Origin: Lepidurus packardi
Lineage: Eukaryota; Arthropoda; Branchiopoda; Notostraca; Triopsidae
NCBI GenBank assembly: GCA_023053545.1
Contig: JAKZAN010000007.1
Location: 6,510,001 to 6,574,000 of the forward strand
DNA length: 64,000 nt
Reading direction: 5' to 3'
Shown: one piece after another, positions 1 to 11,786 of the stretch
How the letters are laid out: each line of letters starts with the position of its first letter
How positions within the stretch are numbered: the first letter of the stretch is position 1
Notes under the pieces: generated by a model
The model's database searches: none
Told to the model about the DNA's origin: nothing
The model's input: only the letters and a program-made list of their open reading frames with translations
Position numbers and translations under genes: made by a program

Positions 1-3000
1 GTTAAATTAGAAAGATTCCTTTTACGTTGCCGTTATTTTGTCTGGTATCTCTTGATATTTATATATAATTTTGGGAGGGCAATCCTAGCTCTTTTCCTTC
101 TAAAAAAAAAGTTGTTTGAGATAGCCCAGTTCCTAGAAGAAACATAACAAGACCTACGATATCGTTAAGAGCCTTCATCTTTTCGTGAAAGTGGAGGAAA
201 GACGCTGGCAAGTCCACAGCGTCCAGCTTCCCGAATGGGTAGGATAACAAACTTGGCATCTCAGCGACGAGTAAAATAAATAAAGACAGCCCTATCTAAA
301 GCTCGGGAATATTTCACTGGATTGGGATTATGTATCGCAGGATGTAGACATTACATTCGCAAAGCCCAACTCGCTCATCTTCAGAAGTTTGCCTTCTAAA
401 TAAATTAGGCCAGCCAACCGAATAAATTGGTTAAAGAAAACCAGACCAGTTTTCTAAGGTGAAAATATTATGCTGTTCGCTCTTAAGCTTTTGGAGGTTT
501 TTTAATGAGCGCGTCCCAGAGCCAAAAAAAACGCCTGTTCCCTGAATATTTGACTTGGAGCGCTCCGTTTTTTATGAACGGTAGATCACGTCTGTGCCCT
601 CTTCTGGTCACCGGGAACTTTTTTTAGGCAGTGCGCATTTTTACTTTCACTTTCAACTTTCACGGCTGGAGCGTCTTTTCTAGGTTACCTTTTTTCTACT
701 GTAGCCAAAAATAAATTGCAACACTAACAATGCAGTTCTAATCCGAAAAAAATGAAGGCCATCTTGTCCCAGACATAGGTCCCTTGGAATGGGAAGTTTT
801 CTGGCCTGTGAAAACGTTCGAAAATTACCCCCTTAGACTTGACTACGCTTCGGCACTTTCCGCTCGGCTCGGTCTGTACTGTACAGGCAGTATATAATTT
901 GCCTCGCTTAGGTTTTACATCCTCATTGCCGGGTCGTTAACGGGATTACTTTTTGTCACGGCATGCGTCTAGGCCCCCAAAAACTCTTTCGGGAATTAGA
1001 TTTACTACGTGTAAAGATGTTTAGCGAAACATTTTTTTCCTTCTTCGGTTTGGGTGGGTTGGTTAGGGTTAAAACTTAAAAGAAAAAAGAATGGGGTGGG
1101 ATTTTTTGTGGTATGTAAGGACTGTAAGTCGAAAAGTGACTTCAGGCGAGGACTGGTACCACATATAAAGTATAAATATAAACGACTCGAACAGTTGAGT
1201 GTTGCGGCTGAGTATAATAGCTTCTGGCATGCGAATACCTTACGAATTTTCCTTTTCCTTACGATCTAATTAATGCCGCTCACATTATTTTTCCTATGCT
1301 GTTTGCAGTTAGGTCTTGAAGTATCACACGATGTTACATGTTTTTTCGTGTGTTTTTTTTCTTAAAGAGAGATGGGAAGAAGAGAGAAAAGACACATTAT
1401 CGTACAGTACGTTCGTTCCCCGCCCATCGTGACACCAATTATCTTTTCGATGGCCTTTCCCCAAGCGGGGTTCTTATCTGATTATATTAAGGAGAGGTTG
1501 CATTTATGTCCTACTATAGCTCTGTCGAACTCTGTCGTATACAAGGGGAAAAAAAGAAAAGCGACATTAAGAAAGATGTGTTTAATGTTATTTTGGGGAC
1601 GGGATAATAGCGCGGCTTATTGCAGTGTGGCCAATGTCGTCGAAGCGTGATGTTCTGTGTTCACGGTGACGCAGCGTGAGTTGCCTCCATAGTCCGTTCC
1701 CCATCCCCTTTTTCCTATGATATAACCCTTTCTTTTCCGCAGAGAGCGTGAACCCCGAACAAATGCGCCTCCAGGGCCAACTTGTCTCGCTGTTCACTCA
1801 TAGGGTTGCGTGGTAGCTACTATTTATCCTTTTTTTATTTCTTCTCCTTCTCTTTTTTTGTGTGAATTATGATAAGAGGCGATTTTTTCTAAAATAACGA
1901 AAAAATGGCTCGACCACAACACTATCGCGGCGTCTATAAATGTTGGATAGTGCCGTGCCGTCCAAGCAATGCCCACATTACTGTTGCCTATGTTGCTCGC
2001 GCCAACGCAAAGTATAATAAGAAATAAAAAAAAATAACATGGAGAGGAAACGAGTAACTACGTTGAATACTTGCCAGCATGAATCATTGACCTCGGTAAA
2101 GTATGGGGAAGCAGACAGGGTGCGCGAGCAACAAGATTCGTATATTTGGTGAGGCTCCCCCCTTTTAATTATACTTTAAAAATAAAAAATAAATGAAAAA
2201 ACTGCCCGTACCTTTCAAGCCACTGTTGGTCTGCTCGCTTAGAACCAGCTTTTTCCATTGCATATATTCCCATCGTTTGTAATTCCCCTTCGTGAGTGAA
2301 ACAGTACAATGGAAAGTGTATGGAAGAAAAAGAAGGAGATGTGAGGTATTTCAGGGACGTCCACCTCCAACAAGCTAGACTAAGACGCCATTCTGGCCCT
2401 CCACATTAACGTAAAGGGGAGTCTGGGATGGACAAAGTTAAGAAAGGGTATCTATAAGAGATGCAAAGAAGAAGGATGGAGGGAAGCCAATTCTACGCGT
2501 CTGAAGGGCCAAGCAGGGTGCGGCAATTACGATATGAAAGGGGATTGCGGAGCATCTGAGAAATGGGAAGAATTGTCTTCCTAAGTTTGAAAAACAAAGG
2601 CGAGGAGCTTTCCATTAATTATGGCTAGTTGAGGTTTTATGGTGCTTCAGTTCTTACATGTTGTGTAGAAGTAAATGAAGTTGGTTTGGGGTGTATTTTA
2701 CGTGCGAGCGTGAAGATTGAGACACTTGTAAGCTGGCAATTAAAAATTTACCTCCAGACGGCCTGCAGTACACTATTGTTCCATGAAAAATAATAGCGCA
2801 GTGGAGGAGAGTCGGTTTGCAGGAATGGGGGGAAGGGGCTGGTCAAGGCTGGTCGTATGCGTGCAAACTAAAAGAAGACTAATTTGGCCCTTTTGCTTAT
2901 AAAACGGGACTAGTCGTCATGGTGCGCCATGATATCTTGTTTCGTCCAGCCAATAGTCGCGTAAATAAACAATTGGCGGATATGGCCACCACCCCCTCTG

Positions 3001-4219
3001 TAAACAAAATAATTTCTTTATTTTACTTCGTGCTCTTTTTATATATAAAAGGGAAATGTAATAAAGAGGTTCTGGTGCTTTAAACGCCTTTGTATATAGG
3101 AAAGTGAAAGCGACATTAAAAGACCATCATCCGTGGCTGAAACGGTGCCCTGATGGGGTTTAATGTGGGTTGAGACGGGCCTATTTTTCCAAGGTGCTTT
3201 GGAAGCGTGGAAGCTATTCCTTTTATGTGTGTGGATGCCTGGTTCCTGCGAAAGGGGCGTCTTACTGAGGCTCGCGTTTTATTACCTTTATGAATTGAGC
3301 AGGTAGTAAACGAGAAATAAAGCTGTCATTTGCCAAAATTTATGCGCTAGCTCCACTGAGCGTGCCGTGCCGTGTAACTATACCAAACCCCTCTTATTCG
3401 CGGCAGATTGTCAGTGCTCTGGGCCTAAAACGTGACCCGTGCCCAGTATAACTTAAGCCAAATGGAACTTATTGTTTTTAAGTCTTTTTTTCCCGGAAAG
3501 GCCGGGAAAGAATTAAGCGTCTAAGCTGATTTTCGCGAAAGCCCAATAATGAAAAGTGGGGTTTGATGTTTTTTATACGTATATTTCCGGACGAGAGAGA
3601 GAGCTCCAAACTTGCATATAATACAAGCGCTACTTATAAAGTCATTGGAGCTGCAGAAGAGTACCTGTTGGAAATTAGGACGTGTGATACGACGTTAGCA
3701 CGTCAAGGTTTTCTTTTTTGCTCCTTTTTTTCATGGCTTTTCTTGCTCCGTTTACTTAGCCTGCTGCGATGATGTGTTGGGTTGTTTTGAGTCAGACTTG
3801 AAAAGATTACTTTCATTTTTGACTCGCTTATTACGTTAAATGTATAACCTATAGGTAAAAACACGCTTAATTTATGTACATAGGAGTGCATTTTTCAGAA
3901 ATTCACCAAGTAAATCTCCACTTGTCCAACTTTTTTCTTGGGAATAAACAGACGCAAGATACCAAACTTTATTTTTGGCGGCAGGGCATGAAGCTATATT
4001 TGAAATTGCCTGTCTACTCGGATACGTGTTCTTTTGAAAGTTCTCGTTCCCCTCGCTCCTCTCATTCTTCAAAATGGACTAGGATACATGGACAAGTTAT
4101 ATAAATTGAAAGCTTTTTTTTTCTTGTGTTGTTAATAGGAATTGGAAACTGGTTTTGTTGATAGTTGATGTTGTTTTGCAATACTGATGAAGGGATATTT
4201 TTGCATCATTTAATTGCAG
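1..4219 (+). other. Upstream intron (3' part) of the rn/sqz-family gene
   Basis: No coding exon could be supported here. The stretch ends in a normal acceptor (T-rich tract then TTGCAG at 4214-4219) for the exon starting at 4220. That exon is open from its first base in phase 0 and has no start codon near its 5' end, so the region before it is read as intron and the amino-terminal exon must lie left of base 1. Open frames of 60-90 codons occur on both strands (for example 1372-1650), but none shows a recognisable motif or splice context. Confidence 0.6.
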
Positions 4220-4699
4220 AAAGCGTCTCTGGTGTGGTCCCCAGCTCCAGAAGCGGCCCACGCCCATGCTTCCAAGCCTAGTCCGAACCAGGGCGGCGGG
4301 AGTGGGACGGGGAACGGCACTTCGACCGGTGTCTCGTCAGTCGGAGCCAGCGCAGCCGGCAACACGCCCAGTAATAACAACAGCAACAATAACTCGACAC
4401 CCAACAACGGCAATACGTCCAGGTCAGGCACTGGATCCGCGGCTCCGGGGGCCGGGACCCCTCCCACGCCGTCCGCCACGCCCGGCAGCCACCCTCATCA
4501 CCACGCCCACACGCATCACGCCCACGGTGGTCATCCCCATAGTCACGCCCTTTCACACGGCCAAGGGGGGCATAGCGGAGCTGGCTCCGGAGGAACACAA
4601 GGCCCACCTCCGCAAGGCCTCATGCATTGGATGTCCGTCATGGCGGAACACATGAGCAACCCGCATCATGACGTCCATTACATGTGGAATGGAGTGGAG
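4220..4699 (+). CDS. rn: Rotund/squeeze-family zinc-finger factor, internal exon A (160 aa, low-complexity N-terminal region)
   Basis: First coding exon in the window of a nuclear C2H2 transcription factor. The acceptor is TTGCAG|AAA and the donor GTGGAG|GTTAGT; both ends are phase 0, and the length is exactly 160 codons. The exon starts with KASLVWSPAPEA, continues through Gly/Ser/Asn/Thr-rich disorder (residues 23-90), then a His-rich run HPHHHAHTHHAHGGHPHSHA (91-110). It ends in a non-repetitive block, GLMHWMSVMAEHM to HHDVHYMWNGVE (133-160). The ordered block flanked by disorder suggests a conserved protein-interaction motif, probably the part kept among arthropod relatives (from memory, not searched). 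GC content is much higher than in the flanking introns, as expected for coding sequence. The frame joins without a stop to 7174-7225. The symbol rn is chosen over sqz only because of weak recollection of the N-terminal motifs; the family is secure, the exact orthologue is not. Confidence 0.85.
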
Positions 4700-7173
4700 G
4701 TTAGTTTTTTTCCTTTTTTTCGAGTTGTCCCTTTACAGTCATGTGTTTTCGGCAATTAGGCTACAAGCTTTATTGACATTTTTTTGCTGGAAATAAGACT
4801 CGAATATCCTTGCAATTGTTTCTTAAGCGGTCGGAGCGCATGAAAGCTGTGCCGCAGAATTGGCTTACAGGCAAAGGTAGATCGGACGCTAAAGCCCTCT
4901 ATAAGCCGTGTTCTGCTGTCGGTTTGGCCGTTGCTTTGTCTGAGGTTTCTATCTCATTTGGGAATTCGTGGTACCTGGCTTTTAAAATCTTGAAAAGCGG
5001 CATTCGATTGTGTTCGTCATTCTCCATCTGTTTTCCCGTACTAACAATGCTGACAATGTCGCTTGCATGGAGGCTATTTGCATTTGAACTGTACTTTTTT
5101 TGTCGGGTTACTTGTGAAATAATTTAATATAAACGGCGAAGCCTGCAGGTCGTTCGATAGAGACATGGTTTGCAGTCAAGTGGAAAACCAGTGGCCTATA
5201 CATTCGAGAATGACAAGAGCACACTGGTTGCCGACGATGTTGCATTCATTTGCATCTCCTTTTTCTCTTTTTTTTTATTCCGTAACGCATTGCTCCTGGC
5301 ATCATCTCTTACTTTAGATGTATGTGTAAAAGAAAGCCTTCCTGTGTCAGACCAGCTTGCCCTAATAGGGTTGTTGAGGGAACTCCATGCCCAATTTGCG
5401 TCGTTGAAGCCATGTGGATATTCGTCGCCGAGTTAGGATGACTTTTTATGACTCTCTTTCTCTTTTTTTTACTACTTTTTTTTACTACTTTCCCAGCATC
5501 GACCGACGGGGAAGAGACGGGTTTGGCAAATGTAGATTTGCAGCTGTTCTAAATGGCGAACGACAAAAAATAGTTGCAGTCTTTCCTTCCTATAGGACCA
5601 AGCGCTATAAAACAGCACAGTGATGGCTGCTTAGGGTTCCCAGTAATAGCGTATTGGCGAATTGCTCTACCTATCAGTGCCTTCCTTCTTTTTTAGCCGT
5701 CCTTCGAACCCTTTTCGACCAAAGCGTCGTCCTGGAATGCTTTGTAAACTACAATGCTTTTATGGTCATGAATGCCAAGTTTTGAAAATTGACAAGGACA
5801 ATTTTGGGGAAAATATACGTTCTAATTTCCTTTGTCTACTGCTAATTGCCTCACGCGATTCCCTATTTCTAATTATTTAATTCCGGTTTTAATTTATTTG
5901 CCTAAGCGCTTTATGGAACTGCCAGCGAATGACTTGAGCGCTAATCTCGTATAAAGGCGAAGGTGTTCTAACTGCGCTCTTCTTTTGTTGACGTGGAAGG
6001 GCTCCTTAAGGAGAGAAAAGAGCGGATCATCGCTTGAATACGAAAAAAGTAGCAAAAAAAACTGAGTAACGGACGTTTTTATGCGGCCTTTTTCTCACCG
6101 TGCATAAAAAGGTGTTGGTGTTCGTGGTGGGCTCAACACGCAAGTTGACCATACGAGTTGTTGCATTCTGTCAGGCCTTGCAGAGCTCATTCAAAAACCA
6201 AACCCCCCCTAACCGAGTTTTTTTTTTGGCATTTTTTTGCTCTTTTTTTTTTGGAGATCGGCTCTCGACACTGTTTACCTTAACAATTATTTGACCTCAT
6301 TTTTTATTTATTATATTTTTTTCCCAACCCGTCATAACCTTTCTACCATGCAGAGCAGGACGACTTGCTATGCTGTCCGTTATGATTCTTTTCCATTGTG
6401 AGAATAGACTTTCCCGTCCAAAAGTAAAAATAAAATAGAATTCTGGATTTAAATCAGTGTACATACTTGCATGAAAAGATGAAAACGCCGGGTTTTCTCA
6501 CTCACGCGGAACAATGTCAGAGGATAAGAGACGAGTTTAGGGAATTGAGGACGAATTCAAGACAAATTCAGGACGCGCCGAGAGCCGAGAAACGAGAAAG
6601 CAGAACCTTTTTGATTTAATCGAAGAGTTTGGACGACCGTGTCCAGTTATTGCCCTATGTTTTCGGCTCTTTTCGACCTTCCATAAAACTGTTGCAAGAC
6701 GAGAAATTTTACATGGTCGCGCCATGGACGCATAAAACGACCATAATTCTGGTCCACACCATTGAATTCATTGTTACCAAGCTCGTCCTCTTGGTAGGAA
6801 GCGAGTGCTCCTTCAACCCTTTCGCGTCTCGGCTTCTTGGGAGAAATTTGAGCTCTGGCTTCATCAATATGGCCGTACTATTCGAAAACGTCATATCTGT
6901 CAGCAAAAAAGGGAAGAAGTGGACGTTGCGGTTGCAAGTTCCCTTTCGTGGTAGGGATGGTTTGTGATATTGGCCTTCCATAAAAATCACAGGCCATCGT
7001 AAAAAAAAGCGAGAGAAGGCTTGAAAGTCGGCTATTTCTAGGCATAGTTCAACTAATTCTTGATTCAAATGTAATAAAATGCTCCCTACATCGTGTTACT
7101 ATTGACATTTTAACATGTGAAAGTCTCGGAATTGAAAACTAACTATAACTTCATTTTCGGGGTCGTTTTCTAG
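4700..7173 (+). other. rn: Intron 1 within window (2.47 kb)
   Basis: Donor GTTAGT at 4700, acceptor GTTTTCTAG ending at 7173. No conserved coding content is seen. The longest open frames are the overlapping opposite-strand pair around 6629-7068, which match nothing I recognise. Several T-rich tracts are present. Confidence 0.8.
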
Positions 7174-7225
7174 AGCAAGATGACGTCGTCCGAGCAAAGT
7201 AGTAATGGTGGACCCATGCAAAAAG
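7174..7225 (+). CDS. rn: Rotund/squeeze-family factor, 52-nt micro-exon B
   Basis: A 52-nt exon, too short to show up as a long open frame. It is read as SKMTSSEQSSNGGPMQK plus the first base of a Gly codon. The acceptor is TTTTCTAG|AGC and the donor AAAAG|GTAAGC. Entering in phase 0 from the previous exon, this acceptor keeps the frame open. The alternative AG two bases later would give a TAG stop after eight codons, which decides the boundary. It leaves in phase 1, and the next exon supplies the matching GT (GGT, Gly) at 10764. The peptide is Ser/Gln-rich and hydrophilic, a linker between the N-terminal block and the zinc fingers. The exon may be skippable only with a frameshift (52 is not a multiple of 3), so it is expected to be constitutive when exon A is used. 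Confidence 0.75.
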
Positions 7226-10200
7226 GTAAGCCATAATTTGCTATTCTTTATTATCTTTAGTTCTTTGTGCCCCCTTTGCTTTGATTTGCCCGATTATTAA
7301 AGCATGTTTTTTTCGTATTTTTTTTTATCCCCAATTAAGTTGTCCTAAATAAGAAAATGGAAACATCCCTGACAAATGCTCGAGATGGTTATTGAATTGT
7401 TAGGGTAGCGTAACGAATGCTCGAGTCGAGAGTTTTGTTGCGAGAAAATGGATTCAAAGGGTTACTTTGGAAGGGTTTATGTTAAGGGGGGTGGTATCGG
7501 CTTGTCAAGACACCGCCGTAACCGAAAACAGGCCGAAAACTCGAGTATAATAAAATTAGGATCTGACTTGACCGTTTCGCCTTTTCGGTTCCATCCTGCG
7601 TAACCATCAAAAATTTGCCTCGCTGGGAAAAAGTTTGGACTAGTAAAAAAAAAAAAAAAGAGAATAAAAAGGAAGCTAGTCGAGTTTGTTGCCGGGACCC
7701 AACGGGTTATATATAAAGACCCTTTTAGTCTGTTTTTCGTTTTTTCAGGCCTTTTTTGGTTGGAAAAATATTGTGAGTAGTAGAGGAAATTGTTCTGGTT
7801 TCGATGTGCCTCATTTGCGCCTTCCTTTTTTCTTGAAAAAGAGGAGGTTTTTAGTGACAGTGAAAGAGTTGGGGCTTTATTGAGCTCCACCAATCCTAGT
7901 TCGAAAACTATTGGTCAGCCGTAAGTTTGGCATGGGTAAGAAGGAGGAACAGGTAAAGGGGAGTTGAAAGTGTCTCTATATGTAACTTGCAGCATAAGAG
8001 CGTGAATGCCGCGGTGGAACAAGTCCAGCTATAAGGATAGTCGTATTCCGGCAGTCCCGCGGCTAACGCCGGCAATCTCGATAAGTACTTGGAATAGTGA
8101 GGACGTGTTTTTTCAAACAGGTCTTCCCTCTCTTGTTCTCCCAACTGGATTTTTAAGGGACATTAGACCAGTTCCGTACACCTGTCTCCATTTCGTGAAT
8201 AGTGTTTCAGCGACAGTTTTTTTTTTTTTTACTTTTGGGTTACCGAAGCTGAATTTGGTAGTTTTCGTATTGCTTAAATAAAATTTGGAATCTCCCAAAA
8301 AAGTAGAACCATTACTGTTGCAGTATTGAGTTTTGAAATCGCCTTTGTGCGAGGAATTTTAAGGAGGCGGATTACCACAGTTCTTTGCGTGTCATGCAAC
8401 TCAATCGTTATGGACTAAGTAAGCAGTTATTTTTTGTCATTGGTCCGTTGCGACGTTTTTGTTCTTTGGGAACGCGGTGGCTCATTAGCTAGAATATTTA
8501 GCGGTAGTGTTTTGGCGGTTGGTGGAATCACCTACAAAATAAGAAGACGGCAGTCTTATTTAAATGTCAACGGAAATTTGCATTTGCTGGAGCTCTAAAC
8601 TCAAAGTTAAAGTTTTCATATTGAGCAAACGAAAACCAATCACTGCAATCGCAGACAAGCAGTGATATAGACAGATTTTTGGGGGTATTTTTATTTTTTC
8701 GGTTTGTTGACGTTACGTAAGCCGTCAGTTGCAAATTGTAATATTTTCTCCAATCTCCTTTGGAACTGGTTCTGTTTTCTCTACTTTAAACGTTAATATT
8801 GCTCTTTGCAATTCAAGGAAGAGGGAAGTTTTTTTTGTCATTTTCTTCAAACAGTGTTGGCAAAGTTGGCTAGACTTTTGCGTGTACTTGTTTGGCAGTA
8901 AGCTTGGAAGCAGAACAGAGAAGAATCAACGTCAATAGCGGACTGTATGAGTAAATTTGTTCCTTTCTGGGAAGCATAGTTATCTGTCATTTAGTTTTTC
9001 ATGCGTCTGATGTGTCCAAACCTTCTCCTCTTGCCATTACTTTATGAGGATCAATTACTGTACTTTGCCTTTTCTGGAAACAAAAAAACTCCCAAGCACT
9101 CTTAACTGTAATCGCTTTATGGAGCATAATATCCCTGAAGGAAATTACGGGAAGCTAAATTCGCTTTGTTTTAGCTATGGCAAAGAAAAAGAACTGAAAA
9201 GACCCCCAAGAATACAGGAATAGGGGCATACACTTCCCCACATTTCCCCATTCTTAGACCAGTTGTAAAACTCCGAGCAAAACACTAGCGTAAAATATGT
9301 TTGCTTGGAATTAGTCATATAAGTCGATTTGTTGCGTATCTGCCAACGTGACAGTTTTCCCGCACAGCGGCTACCCGTCTTGTTGCTCACCGAGAATTAA
9401 TTACCGTTGCAGCTAGCATTTTCCGCACTATAGTCTATAGAAAACACACCTGATACAAAACGGAACTTCTAAAAAAAATAATTAAAAAATGAAGAGCTTG
9501 GTCCCGAATAGATTTTTTTTTGCTTCCCTGATTGCATTGTTACATACCCTCAATAATTTTTTAAAAAGTAAACTGGTTAGTTTGCTTTGCTTCGGTTGCT
9601 GTTTATTGTATTTTAGATTCGGCTCCCCCCCCTGAGCAGTGAAAAGGTGGCATGCACATGACACCTGGTTAGATGTAGGAGTTTTCTATGTGCGGCGGGG
9701 TTCAAAGGGTTAGGCAGTAGTATGTGATGTCTACCCTTTGGACAAAAGACTGTGCTATAGCTAGGGCCATTATGAGAACAGGAAAAAAGGGTTAAGGGGA
9801 AAGTTATTTTCTATTTTCGCATGCATGACAATGAGTTCCATGGCGGAAGTTGTCACTCGGCGACGTAGGAACACGTCAACGCACTACAAGAGAGCAAAAG
9901 ATGTGTTACAGCCCTACCTCCTACCTTTCACGCCGGGAGAGTTACATTACAGGCAAACTTTGTAGGAAGTACTTTATTTTTAATTGAGACTGGGAACTTC
10001 GGTTGACAACTATGCGAGGAGGGATTTATCTGACATTTTGTTGGCGAATGATAAATTGGTAATTTAGGTTTATTTAAAAAAGTGTTCAAAGAGCAATAGT
10101 AGTAAAGTGGTTTTGAGAGTAGTAACTGGTTTGAAATTAGTTGGGGTATTGTTGTGGCCAAATCCCTGTATCGAGCACAAGTATTAGCTCTCATAAATTT

Positions 10201-10763
10201 CGTAAATCCGTCAGCGCTGGCCATGTATGTAGTACCCAGATATCTAGAGGGGGCTGTAATAATAATGCCTAGCCCCTGGCGGCTGGGAGGCAAACCCGCT
10301 CCTCGGCATTCTCGACATCAGCCCGTTTCTTGGGGCATATTTTCCTCACGATTTATTGTGTTTATAAGAGATCTGCATAGTCTGACTTGTTTCGTTCCGG
10401 TCTGAGGAATTATCAAATAGCTGGGAGGATTTTGGGGGGGAACGTGGGATGCTCAAACTTCGAATGGTGTATAGACGGAGCATGAGGAAAGCTAGTAAGA
10501 CCCTTGTAATTGGTGGTGTCATCTGGCTGCCGGGGGTATCATAGAAGAAATTGCATTGAAGCTATCATGCAGCATAAAAAGCCGAACACAAACATTGTCT
10601 GCTAATAGAAGCTCCTCTCCAAATTGGTTTTTATTTACCATCCCCAAGTGCGAACGAAATGACACTGTTGCATGTGTAGCCATTTATATATCCCGGCGAA
10701 CAAGATTTCATGTAATTTTCGTATTCTTTTTCTTAATAAACCATCTTTTTGTTTTGTTTTTAG
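7226..10763 (+). other. rn: Intron 2 within window (3.54 kb)
   Basis: Donor GTAAGC at 7226 and a strong acceptor (TTTTTGTTTTGTTTTTAG) ending at 10763. Mainly AT-rich with T tracts and a 15-A run near 7645. No supported exon, RNA gene or mobile element is seen. Confidence 0.75.
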
Positions 10764-11023
10764 GTGGCAGCCTGGATGACGGCCGCTTGGATGTTGGACA
10801 TCCTGGCTTAGGTGCTGGACCCGGGCTTTATGGTGCAGGTCCTCGTTCGACGTCGTCTTCCTCTTCATCCCCTCCCGCAGCGTCAGCTTCTTCCGGCTCC
10901 ATGCTCGTCGTCCCACAACCGATTAGTGCGAAAATGGGTGGAGGATCGGCGGGGTCCAGTGGAGGACCTCAACCCCATGCCAACGGAACTGGACGCAAGT
11001 ACCAGTGCAAGATGTGCCCACAG
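10764..11023 (+). CDS. rn: Rotund/squeeze-family factor, exon C (linker and first half of zinc finger 1)
   Basis: Acceptor TTTTTAG|GTGGC, donor CCACAG|GTAAGG. It enters in phase 1 (completing a Gly codon) and leaves in phase 0. It encodes an acidic/Gly start (GGSLDDGRLDVGHPGLG), a Ser-rich segment, then VVPQPISAKMGGG and GTGRKYQCKMCPQ. KYQCKMCPQ holds the two cysteines of zinc finger 1 (C259 and C262 counting from base 4220). The histidine half is in the next exon 11 kb away, and the joined reading CKMCPQ-IFGSKADLQLH restores a perfect C-X2-C-X12-H-X3-H finger. This splice through a finger is strong evidence that the two exons belong together. The linker before the finger block is low complexity and probably variable between species. 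Confidence 0.9.
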
Positions 11024-11695
11024 GTAAGGAAAAACATGCCTTTTTTTCCTTCCTTTGGTTTTTGGTTCCTTTCTCTTTTTTTGTGAGTAACGAAAAAATG
11101 GAAGTGTTGTTTCGGGTTGATGGATGCGACGAGACGTCACACCTACACTATCTAGGCTGGTTGGAGCCATTCCAATTTTCCAGACACACGCACTAAGACC
11201 ATCACACTCTTTTGCATAGTTATTTTCCGTATACTTTGGCGCTCTCCACGACACTCGCAACGCTCTCTCCGCACACTGCTATAGTTTTTTTTTTTTTTTG
11301 GTATGTTAGGTGGTTGATTAGCACAGTTTCGATCTTTGCACATACCATGAACATGTAAATTCATGGAAGATTTTTGCCGTTTTTGGGATGGAATTGCAGT
11401 TTGGCATCCGGGAAACTATGTTAAGGCGCATAGAGCCTGCGCAGTGACCTTTCCAGACCCCCATTTGCCAAAGGGCGGTTAATCTATTGACAAGGTTTGC
11501 GCATTTACTGTGTTTTAATTGCCAACTTTGAGAATACGAGTAACTGGAATGATTGTTGTCAAGAAAAACCGGATAAAAGTGTCTGGGGAATCTAACTTTG
11601 GCTGGCAATACGCGGATAAATGTCCTTGACGTACGTCACGCCCTTTTTTAAGGAGTTTTTCCGAGAATCCATTGAGATACCGGCTGGTGAGCATG

Positions 11696-11786
11696 TTAAT
11701 TAACCTCTGGCGTCCACCAATGTCATTAATATGAAAGGAGGGATCGGACATTAATAAGTGGCTTATTTAAGTGAGCGTAATTAAAA
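11696..11786. promoter_or_regulatory. TAAT-rich cluster, candidate homeodomain-bound element
   Basis: Within 91 bases there are four homeodomain-type cores: TTAATTAAC at 11696, CATTAATATG at 11724, CATTAATAAG at 11749 and GTAATTAAAA at 11777. It lies 0.7 kb inside the 11-kb intron. AT-rich background makes single TAAT hits worthless; the spacing and extended cores are the only support. Function is inferred. Confidence 0.2.

Noticed and set aside
3042-3053. TATATAAAAGGG, a strong-looking TATA box before exon A
   Set aside because: No initiator or start codon follows in frame with exon A, and similar TATAAAA strings (2897, 5607) are frequent in this AT-rich DNA.
6629-7068. Overlapping frames of 112 (+) and 119 (-) codons in intron 1
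   Set aside because: Both strands cannot easily code, neither is recognised, and the region lies between two well-defined splice sites.
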